Part shown: piece after piece, positions 1-5,726 of the stretch
Numbering within the stretch: the first letter of the stretch is position 1
Layout: the number at the start of each line of letters is the position of its first letter
Origin: CAYVBJ01 sp964415185
GTDB lineage: Bacteria > Bacteroidota > Rhodothermia > Balneolales > Balneolaceae
Assembly (NCBI GenBank): GCA_964415185.1
Contig: CAYPZI010000091.1
Span: forward strand, 1 to 11,592
Direction of reading: 5' to 3'
Length of the DNA stretch: 11,592 nt
Made by a program: the position numbers and the translations under genes
The notes under the pieces: generated by a model
Seen by the model: the letters and a program-made list of their open reading frames with translations, nothing else
Told to the model about the DNA's origin: nothing
The model's database searches: none

Positions 1-171
1 TCGGTAATCTACATGAATTCGGGCGACTGGGTTGAAAACCTGACTGCCCTTGAGTATGACGGCGATGAATGGTCGATGTTCAAGTATGAAGAATCGCATT
101 TCAAAAACCAGGAACGTATTCAGAAACTGTTGAATAAGCGAAGGATTGAAAGAAGAGAGATTATCGAATGA
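1..171 (+). CDS. LpxH-like calcineurin-type phosphoesterase, C-terminal end (partial)
   Basis: Reading frame 1 is open from the first base to a TGA at 169-171, giving the last 56 residues of a protein whose start lies outside the window. The fragment begins SVIYMNSGDWVENLTALEYD. The YxNSGDWxENLTALE pattern is what I know from the C-terminal part of LpxH/YbbF-type metallophosphoesterases (UDP-2,3-diacylglucosamine diphosphatase family) in Bacteroidota and relatives. Those enzymes remove UMP from the lipid A precursor at the inner membrane. The tail is strongly basic and charged (KLLNKRRIERREIIE). The metal-binding motifs lie upstream and cannot be checked, so the exact substrate is inference. 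The stop overlaps the next gene as ATGA, which implies one transcript and translational coupling with the glycosyltransferase. Confidence 0.7.
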   Translation, partial: SVIYMNSGDWVENLTALEYDGDEWSMFKYEESHFKNQERIQKLLNKRRIERREIIE

Positions 172-1196
172 AAATTCTCTACGGAATACAGGGAACCGGG
201 CACGGGCATGTAAGCAGGGCCCGGGAAATTTTGCCATACCTGGCGGAGAGTGTCTCTGTGGATGTACTGCTAAGTGGTTATAACTGTAAGCTGGGCCTGG
301 AAGGATTCAATATTCACAAAAAGAGAGGGATCAGCTTTGAGTATGACAAGCAGGGAAGTGTTTCGATTATTGATACGGCCCTGAGCCTCCACCCGGTAAG
401 CCTTCTCCGGGACATCCAGAATTTGAAGGTGGATGAATATGACCTGATTATTTCGGATTTTGAACCGATAACCGCCTGGGCCGGTATCATGTCCGATACA
501 CCTTGCATAGGCCTCAGCCATCAGGCTGCATTTCTTTCCGGGAAAAGCCCCCGTCCGAAAAAAAGAAATCCTGTTGCGGAACAGTTTATGAAACATTTTG
601 CACCTTCCGATGCAGAAATAGGTTTTCATTATAAAAGGTATGATTCAGGTATTGAGCCTCCGGTTATTCGTAAAAATATCCTTCAATTAAAACCGACGGA
701 AGGGGGACATGTGACTGTCTATCTGCCGGCGTTTGATCATGAAACGATTGTATCCATTCTTTTGAAACTGGAAGAGGTTGAATGGCATATTTTTTCACCC
801 CTTTGTGAGAAGGAATATGTAAAACAAAATGTGCATGTTTTTCCTGTAGGAAATGAGCCGTTTCTGAAAAGCCTTGAAGGCAGTCTGGGTGTTTTGACGA
901 GTGCAGGATTTGAAACCTGTGCCGAAGCCATGTATCTAAGGAAAAAGCTGTTCACGATTCCGATCAAAAACCAGTATGAGCAGCTTTGTAATGCGGCAGC
1001 GTTAAGTGAAATGGGTGTAAGGGTTTCATACGATTGGGGCAGGAATCTTGAGCAGGGTTTGAAAAAATGGATCAGGGATGATGTACCTGTTTACCTGGAT
1101 GAAATAGCTGATGTTGAGAAAATATCCGGGAAGCTGCTACGGTTTGCCAGAATGCGTGCCTTGAAAAGAAGGGAGCCAGTCGCAGCGGCTCTATGA
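168..1196 (+). CDS. GT-B fold glycosyltransferase, MJ1255-like family
   Basis: A 342-residue protein with the layout of a GT-B glycosyltransferase. The N-terminus, MKILYGIQGTGHGHVSRA, carries the GxGHxxR loop (G11 to R17) typical of MurG-like and MJ1255-like enzymes. An acceptor-side Rossmann strand ends in SDFEP (96-100), followed by SHQ (117-119). The C-terminal donor-binding half shows TSAGFETCAEA (244-254) and KNQYEQLCNA (267-276), matching the S/G-G-x-E and P/K..N..EQ..NA signatures that bind a nucleotide-sugar. There is no signal peptide or membrane segment, so it probably acts at the cytoplasmic membrane face. The start ATG overlaps the stop of the upstream phosphoesterase (ATGA), with a purine-rich AGAAGAGAG before it. 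Pairing with an LpxH-like enzyme suggests glycolipid or envelope work. Donor and acceptor cannot be read from the sequence. Confidence 0.85.
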   Translation: MKILYGIQGTGHGHVSRAREILPYLAESVSVDVLLSGYNCKLGLEGFNIHKKRGISFEYDKQGSVSIIDTALSLHPVSLLRDIQNLKVDEYDLIISDFEPITAWAGIMSDTPCIGLSHQAAFLSGKSPRPKKRNPVAEQFMKHFAPSDAEIGFHYKRYDSGIEPPVIRKNILQLKPTEGGHVTVYLPAFDHETIVSILLKLEEVEWHIFSPLCEKEYVKQNVHVFPVGNEPFLKSLEGSLGVLTSAGFETCAEAMYLRKKLFTIPIKNQYEQLCNAAALSEMGVRVSYDWGRNLEQGLKKWIRDDVPVYLDEIADVEKISGKLLRFARMRALKRREPVAAAL

Positions 1197-1208
1197 ATCA
1201 TTTCTGTA

Positions 1209-1225
1209 TCAGGCCTACAGCCTGA
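1209..1225. repeat. Short hairpin after the glycosyltransferase gene
   Basis: TCAGGC (1209-1214) and GCCTGA (1220-1225) form a perfect 6-bp stem with loop CTACA, 12 nt after the stop codon. The following CCTTT is a poor U-tract, so termination here would be weak. The same CAGGC/GCCTG stem with a 5-nt loop recurs at 1343-1357. Confidence 0.5.
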
Positions 1226-1249
1226 CCTTTGCAAAATCGCGTCGTTAAG

Positions 1250-1330
1250 AGGCTATCCAAAAAGATCTATTTAGAATTAAACTAAAAAATTTAAGTCGGT
1301 TTGCAGCCACCTATTCTTTTTGGACAGCCT
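1250..1330. mobile_element. MITE-like or insertion-sequence remnant with terminal inverted repeats
   Basis: The 16-nt arms AGGCTATCCAAAAAGA (1250-1265) and TCTTTTTGGACAGCCT (1315-1330) are inverted copies with one mismatch, separated by 49 AT-rich nucleotides. GGCTGTCCAAAAAG-type ends resemble terminal repeats of DDE transposase insertion sequences as I remember them. The element is far too small to encode a transposase. No clear target-site duplication is visible on the flanks. It could instead be a large stem-loop acting as a terminator. The inverted repeat itself is seen directly; its mobile origin is inference. Confidence 0.45.
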
Positions 1331-1342
1331 GCTGACTTGTTT

Positions 1343-1364
1343 CAGGCTTTCTGCCTGTTTTTTT
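1343..1364 (+). terminator. Possible Rho-independent terminator for the glycosyltransferase transcript
   Basis: CAGGC (1343-1347) and GCCTG (1353-1357) form a 5-bp GC-rich stem with loop TTTCT, followed directly by seven T (1358-1364). The stem is short and lies about 150 nt after the stop codon, beyond the MITE-like inverted repeat. It is a plausible but not strong terminator. Confidence 0.5.
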
Positions 1365-1436
1365 GGAGTAACTGAGTCATGCGACGAAAGTACAATTTTA
1401 ACCACTGAATAGTGTATTGTCAATTTTTTAAGATGG

Positions 1437-1459
1437 ATCGAAATCTGACAGGTTTCGAT
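1437..1459. repeat. 23-nt near-perfect palindrome
   Basis: ATCGAAATCTG and CAGGTTTCGAT flank a single central A. The arms are complementary except for one position that would be a G-U pair in RNA. There is no adjacent U-tract on either strand. It could be a hairpin or a dimeric protein-binding site, and nothing nearby decides between them. Confidence 0.45.
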
Positions 1460-1527
1460 TGACACGACACCTGTAAATATCTCTTATTACTTTCTTTCAA
1501 AACAATGAGTTAACTGAAAATGTGTTT

Positions 1528-1569
1528 AACCAATAAAGAAACCCTGCAAGCTGTATTACTTGCAGGGTT
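1528..1569 (-). terminator. Rho-independent terminator of the M16 operon
   Basis: AACCCTGCAAG (1540-1550) and CTTGCAGGGTT (1559-1569) form a perfect 11-bp stem with an 8-nt loop, 29 nt beyond the M16 stop codon. Read on the minus strand, the stem is followed by TTCTTTATTGG, a U-rich tail. It is well placed to end the two-gene peptidase transcript. Confidence 0.85.
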
Positions 1570-1598
1570 ATTTAAATGGATGAAATCTTGGGGAAAAC

Positions 1599-3671
1599 TT
1601 ATTCCACAGAGTGTGATTTTACATTCGTTTTGGATTGCTGCTCTCCTTCAAGATAGCTCACAGCTTCATAGGCATAGTTTACGCCATCGTTCAATTCCCA
1701 CTTGCTGTAGTAGGTTTCAATGGTCTGCCGTGCGCCTGCCTGCGGATTAAACTGGCTGTGCCTGATCATCACGGGAAGTGACGTTTCAGGATTCAGGAAT
1801 ACGTCAAATGCCGGGTCGTCATTGATACGCAGGTGTACCGTCTTGGCACCGTTGATTTCAGAATTGCCGAGATACTCAACATCCGAATCAGCAGCATTTA
1901 AAGCCAGATTGACATAGTTCCTGCTGTATTCATTTAAATTTTGGTTAACCTGTCCGGGCTGCATGGGCATTTCGTTGCCGCCTACCTTCATTACTCCTTT
2001 CCCGTCACTGATTTCAAGTTCAATCGTTGCCATAGGAGTATTGATAACACCACTGTACTCTTCTTCTTTAAAATTCAGATACTCTTCGGATTCAATGGCC
2101 ATTTCACCCTGCGGAGTGTTTACTATATTTTCCGATTCAATAACCAGGTTACCGTCAAGAGAAAGAGCCGGTAGTACGGCCTCTGCCATGTTACCGAGCC
2201 ATTCCCGGCCAAGTTCGGCATCGCCGGCCGCGGCAGGTTCACTGTCGCCGCCCGGTTCGGGAATAGTAATGTCAATCTCATTTACGTTGCCAAACTTTGA
2301 GAGTTGGTCACCGATTTCAGATTCATTGCCCACAACAAGTATTTGTGCCTGCTCAGGCCTCAGGTATTCTTGAGCAACTTCCTGAACATCCTGGATTGTG
2401 ACGGCCTTCACCTCCTCAACAAGTTTGTCGAAACTGTCTGCGGGCAGTCCGGCATATTCATTTGAAAGGCGTTCATTCAGTACTTTCGAGCGGCTGTCGT
2501 ACCTGAAAACAATAGAGTTCAAAAACTGGTCCTTTGTTTGTTGAAGCTCTTCTTCCGTGATGGGTTCATTTTGCAGGCGTTCTATTTGTCCAATGATGGC
2601 TTCGATGGCTTCAGCAGTGGTTTCGCTTTGCGTCATAACACCGGCCGTAAATGTACCGGGGTAGAAACTGCCGCTTCCGTAAGAACCGAATACCGCATAG
2701 GCAAGACCCAAATCGCTTCGAACCACTTTAAATAACCTGCCTGAAAAACCGCCGCTCAGCACCTGGTTCATCACCTGGAGCTTGGCATAATCAGGATTGC
2801 TTCTCATCCCGCCAATATGGCCGAGAAGAACATAACTCTGATTTACATCAGGTTTATCTATAAAATTAACCGTTGATTCAAAATCATAATCGATTTCCGG
2901 AAACAACAGGTTTGTTTCCTCACCTGCCGGTATGGATGCAAATGCATCCTGTAATTTTCGTTTCATTTCCCTGGTGTTGAAATCTCCAATCACACCGATC
3001 ATCAGGTTTTCACCTTTTAAAGCCTGTTCGTGAAATTCAACCAGGTCTTCACGGGTAATATTGTTGATGGTTTCGTATTCTGTCATTCGCCCGTAAACGG
3101 AATTCGGGTCGTAGATGAGCCTTCTGAATTCCCGGTTTGCGATGCCACCCTGGTCATCATTACGGCGTGCAATACCGCTTTTAGCCTGGGTTTTGGCAAG
3201 TTCGATTTTGTCCTCGGGAAAGAGCGGATTTTGTAAGAGATCAATAAAAACCGGCAGAAGTTCATCGAAATCTTCTTTCAGAACATTCAAGTTTGCCGAT
3301 CCGCTGGTAAAACCGATACCCGTTTCCATGCTGGCCGCTTTGTTTTCAAGCAGTTCATTCAACTCGTCGGCCGGATAATTTTCCGAACCACCGCTTCGCA
3401 TTACCGTACCTGTCATGGAAGCAAGGCCTGTTTTATTGTCGGGTTCAAGTACAGAGCCGGTGCGCATTCTTACACTTAAATTGATCAGTGGTAATTCATG
3501 ATCTTCAACAAGATAGAACGTAATTCCGTTATCAAGTGTAAATTTTTCGACATCGGGACGTTCAAAATTATTGATTTCAGGAAAATTGATTTCATCCCAT
3601 TTCTTTTGGGCTTCGGAAATCTGTAAACCTGCAATCAGAAGTATGATTAGTGTTATGGATAATTTTTTCAT
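1599..3671 (-). CDS. Exported M16B peptidase-like subunit lacking the zinc motif, with C-terminal extension
   Basis: 690 residues from the chosen ATG. Signal peptide MKKLSITLIILLIAGLQISEA (likely cut before Q22). M16 N-domain about 42-235 and C-domain about 255-470. Where active members have HxxEH this protein reads GLASMTGTVMRSGG (82-95), so it cannot bind zinc in the usual way. It does keep the C-domain Arg/Tyr pair R318-x6-Y325 (RSDLGLAY), which in M16B heterodimers supplies substrate binding. Residues about 485-690 add a beta-rich extension resembling the LolA/outer-membrane lipoprotein-sorting fold (inference). An in-frame ATG at 3725 would add 18 residues before the signal peptide and overlap the upstream gene, so 3671 is preferred; AGAGAA lies upstream of it. 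It starts 19 nt after the zinc-bearing partner and ends at a strong terminator. It is probably the non-catalytic half of a periplasmic peptidase. Confidence 0.9.
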   Translation of the reverse strand: MKKLSITLIILLIAGLQISEAQKKWDEINFPEINNFERPDVEKFTLDNGITFYLVEDHELPLINLSVRMRTGSVLEPDNKTGLASMTGTVMRSGGSENYPADELNELLENKAASMETGIGFTSGSANLNVLKEDFDELLPVFIDLLQNPLFPEDKIELAKTQAKSGIARRNDDQGGIANREFRRLIYDPNSVYGRMTEYETINNITREDLVEFHEQALKGENLMIGVIGDFNTREMKRKLQDAFASIPAGEETNLLFPEIDYDFESTVNFIDKPDVNQSYVLLGHIGGMRSNPDYAKLQVMNQVLSGGFSGRLFKVVRSDLGLAYAVFGSYGSGSFYPGTFTAGVMTQSETTAEAIEAIIGQIERLQNEPITEEELQQTKDQFLNSIVFRYDSRSKVLNERLSNEYAGLPADSFDKLVEEVKAVTIQDVQEVAQEYLRPEQAQILVVGNESEIGDQLSKFGNVNEIDITIPEPGGDSEPAAAGDAELGREWLGNMAEAVLPALSLDGNLVIESENIVNTPQGEMAIESEEYLNFKEEEYSGVINTPMATIELEISDGKGVMKVGGNEMPMQPGQVNQNLNEYSRNYVNLALNAADSDVEYLGNSEINGAKTVHLRINDDPAFDVFLNPETSLPVMIRHSQFNPQAGARQTIETYYSKWELNDGVNYAYEAVSYLEGEQQSKTNVKSHSVE

Positions 3672-3690
3672 AGCTATATTCTCTAAATGA

Positions 3691-5232
3691 TTAATTTTCT
3701 TGTGCAGTTGCAACTTCCTGGTCATCTTGCTGCTTGTTTACAATCATTCCCACCGTTCTGTTCTCTTTGGTGAGATATTTTTTTGCTACTCTTTGAAGGT
3801 CGTCGAGGTTGACAGCCTGCAAATCATTAATGGAAGTAAACACTTTTCGCCAGTCGCCCTGCTGAGCGTGAGTCTGTGCAAACTGAAGTGCAAGCCCGTT
3901 GTTTGAGGCGAGGCTCCTGACCAGGTTGGCTCGTGCGTTTGTCATGGCTCTTTCAAGTTCCTCAGCGGTAATGGATCCCTCTTTAACTTTTTCGATCTCA
4001 TCCAGAACTGCATTTTCAACTTCCTCAATATCAACACCCTGGTTTGGCACTGCGAAAGTCAGGAACATGCTTCGGTATTTGGTTCCGGGAAAACCGTTAA
4101 ATGCCTGAACTGCAAGAGCCAGTTTCTCGTCTTCAACCAGACGTTTGTAAAGGCGAGAAGTTCTGCCCTGGGATATGATTGACCCCAGGAGCTGAAGAGC
4201 CGCAGCATCTTCATGCATTTGTGAAACAGTATGGTAACCTGTTAGCAGGAACGGCTGGCTTTCTTCTTCGATGATAAAACGCCGTTCGCCTCTCTGTTCC
4301 GGTTCCATGGTATTAAGTTCAGGTGCAGGTTCACCGGCGGACATATCGCCGAAATATTGCCTGGCAAGCTGTTTCATGCGGTCAGGATTTACATCACCGG
4401 CAATGGCAATGGTAATGTTTTCCGGGACGTAAAATGTATCGTAGAATTTGCGCGCATCGGTGATGGTAGTGGCTTCAATATCGCTCGGCCATCCAATAAC
4501 AGGGTTGCCGTAGGTATGAGCCGTGTAGGCCACAGCTAAAAACTCTTCGAGAAGCCTTCCAACCGGACTGGAATCTGTCCTCATCCTTCTTTCTTCCATG
4601 ACTACATCTTTTTCTACGTAAAACTCACGGAAAACCGGGTTTTTGAAACGATCGGCTTCCAGGTTAAACCAGAGTTCGGCCCTGTTTTGGGGCAGGCTGT
4701 AGAAGTACCCCGTGCCATCCGCACTGGTGAAGGCATTTAACCCAGTCCCCCCGTTTTTTTGAATAATCTGGGAAAACTCATTGTTTACAACATATTCCTT
4801 TGAAGCTTCCTGGGCCTCGGTGAAAGCTTTCCAAAGTTCTTCAAGTTTTTCTTCATCCGTATCCGTACTTCGCTTTTCTTCAAGCCAGGCATTGTAAGCC
4901 GCTTCTACTTTTTCAATGGCTTTCTTTTCAGCTTCCCAATCGGATGTGCCTATGTAATGTGTACCTTTGAAAGCCATGTGCTCAAAAATATGGGCGATTC
5001 CGGTGTTGCCAACCGGTTCGTTGGCACCGCCAACATCGACAAAAGTTACAAAACTTGCCACCGGTGCTACATGGCGTTCAATTACTATGAAATGGAGTCC
5101 GTTATCGAGAGTAAATTCGGTAACTTTTTCTTCAAACGATTCGAGGTCTTGTGCCGTGGAAGAGAGTGCCGGTATTAAAAATACAAATAACAGCAGCATG
5201 CTCATCGACAGGCATCCGGAGTAGTGTCTCAT
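3691..5232 (-). CDS. Exported zinc M16B peptidase, catalytic subunit
   Basis: 513 residues. An N-terminal signal sequence (hydrophobic 11-22, likely cut at STA|Q near residue 27) sends it to the periplasm. The inverted zinc motif HIFEH (H81, E84, H85) is intact, and EKDVVMEE supplies E207 and E214, of which E214 fits the third zinc ligand. The gap from H85 to E214 is about 129 residues, against roughly 76 in compact family members. The surplus is a charged, probably coiled-coil insertion at about 96-160. The second M16 domain (about 270-500) contains TSRLYKRLVEDEKLALAV, in which the usual Arg/Tyr pair is V366 and L373, so substrate-binding residues are missing. The next gene has exactly those residues, which argues for an obligate heterodimer. 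Substrate is unknown. Two internal ATG codons (10, 12) could also start translation; there is no clear Shine-Dalgarno. Confidence 0.92.
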   Translation of the reverse strand: MRHYSGCLSMSMLLLFVFLIPALSSTAQDLESFEEKVTEFTLDNGLHFIVIERHVAPVASFVTFVDVGGANEPVGNTGIAHIFEHMAFKGTHYIGTSDWEAEKKAIEKVEAAYNAWLEEKRSTDTDEEKLEELWKAFTEAQEASKEYVVNNEFSQIIQKNGGTGLNAFTSADGTGYFYSLPQNRAELWFNLEADRFKNPVFREFYVEKDVVMEERRMRTDSSPVGRLLEEFLAVAYTAHTYGNPVIGWPSDIEATTITDARKFYDTFYVPENITIAIAGDVNPDRMKQLARQYFGDMSAGEPAPELNTMEPEQRGERRFIIEEESQPFLLTGYHTVSQMHEDAAALQLLGSIISQGRTSRLYKRLVEDEKLALAVQAFNGFPGTKYRSMFLTFAVPNQGVDIEEVENAVLDEIEKVKEGSITAEELERAMTNARANLVRSLASNNGLALQFAQTHAQQGDWRKVFTSINDLQAVNLDDLQRVAKKYLTKENRTVGMIVNKQQDDQEVATAQEN

Positions 5233-5420
5233 TTGTTTTTAGGTTTGTTATAGTTTAAAAAACTCTTTACGAGTTTTGCAGTAATAAGTTTCAATAAATT
5301 TTTTCACTTTTCAAAATCCAACTTACAAGGAACGTATGGAATGCCCCCCGGTTATGTCAGCTACTTGTAAAAATCCAAGAAAACCGTGTAATCAGCTTAA
5401 TTTTTGATTCCAGGTCTTTG

Positions 5421-5463
5421 TTTCACGCAAAGAACACAAGGATATGCAAAGGACGCGGTTTTT
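5421..5463 (+). repeat. Dispersed repeat, copy 1 (partner at 11386-11428)
   Basis: TTTCACGCAAAGAACACAAG and the following bases to the GCGGTTTTT end align without gaps to 11386-11428, with 32 of 43 positions identical. Nine of the eleven differences are transitions. Both copies lie outside genes and both are followed by short tandem repeats. Motifs of the ACGCAAAG/ACGCAGAG kind are common dispersed intergenic sequences in many bacterial genomes. No function is known to me. Confidence 0.65.
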
Positions 5464-5469
5464 GCTCAT

Positions 5470-5490
5470 TACCGGCTACCTGCTACCTTC
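5470..5490 (+). repeat. Three tandem heptamers after dispersed repeat copy 1
   Basis: TACCGGC, TACCTGC and TACCTTC follow each other directly, sharing TACC and a final C. They begin 6 nt after the dispersed repeat. The array is short enough to be chance, but the corresponding position after the second copy also holds a tandem array, whose 14-nt period is twice seven. Confidence 0.5.
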
Positions 5491-5596
5491 TATAGACTCG
5501 TATGTGTTTAGCGACCTGAAGGGTGGTTCGGCGCCTTTCTCTCTGTGCGTCGGGATTGATGCTTAGGTTGGGTATTGAAACACGAATGCATTTTGG

Positions 5597-5650
5597 GGAT
5601 TTGATATGAGATTTCACATGTTTATAGGGTTTCAACTTCATATTAAATCC
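5597..5650 (+). promoter_or_regulatory. Long inverted repeat in the ppc leader
   Basis: GGATTTGATATGA (5597-5609) and TCATATTAAATCC (5638-5650) form a 13-bp stem with one G-U pair and a 28-nt loop, ending 76 nt before the ppc start. There is no U-tract after it, so it is not a simple terminator. It may be an mRNA leader structure, a protein-binding site or a remnant of a small mobile element. It does not match a riboswitch I recognise. Confidence 0.4.
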
Positions 5651-5726
5651 TACTTTATGTACATTGTAAATGATTTTAAGACATTCGCTTGAATTAGCCA
5701 ATTTATATCCTCAACCATAAAAAACC

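Larger units (their letters stand above)
1197..1598. other. Convergent intergenic region rich in hairpins
   Basis: About 400 nt between the glycosyltransferase (+) and the M16 operon (-), with no convincing gene. A 62-codon frame on the minus strand (1277-1465) has no family resemblance and runs across the inverted repeats. The region holds five inverted-repeat structures: TCAGGC/GCCTGA at 1209-1225, a long-range inverted repeat at 1250-1330, a terminator-like hairpin at 1343-1364, a 23-nt palindrome at 1437-1459 and a strong minus-strand terminator at 1540-1569. Confidence 0.8.
5233..5726. other. Divergent intergenic region between the M16 operon and ppc
   Basis: About 490 nt that must contain the promoters of both flanking units. 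I could not place a convincing -33/-7 pair of the Bacteroidota type (TTG and TAnnTTTG). Visible structures are a 7-bp hairpin AAAACTC/GAGTTTT at 5259-5277 in the M16 leader, a dispersed repeat at 5421-5463, three heptamers at 5470-5490 and a long inverted repeat at 5597-5650. A 72-codon minus-strand frame (5483-5701) crosses these elements and matches no family I know. I treat it as non-coding, although it could belong to a repeated sequence. Confidence 0.75.

Noticed and set aside
1277..1465. 62-codon minus-strand frame
   Set aside because: Crosses one arm of the MITE-like repeat, a terminator-like hairpin and the 23-nt palindrome; no plausible start context or homology.
3672..3725. Longer start for the second M16 subunit (ATG at 3725)
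   Set aside because: It would put 18 charged residues before a clear signal peptide and overlap the upstream gene by 35 nt; the ATG at 3671 fits better.
5205..5220. Cys7 of the catalytic M16 subunit as a lipoprotein lipobox
   Set aside because: No hydrophobic segment precedes the Cys (MRHYSGC); the hydrophobic core comes after it, as in an ordinary signal peptide.
1599..5232. Two M16 genes considered as PqqF/PqqG or another cofactor or RiPP-maturation peptidase pair
   Set aside because: Both have signal peptides and there are no radical-SAM, precursor-peptide or pqq genes nearby.
5483..5701. 72-codon minus-strand frame ending in RERRRTTLQVAKHIRVYRR
   Set aside because: Runs through the inverted repeat and lies in the ppc promoter region, with no recognised family. 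It could be part of a repeated sequence, so a genome search would be worthwhile, but there is no support for a gene.
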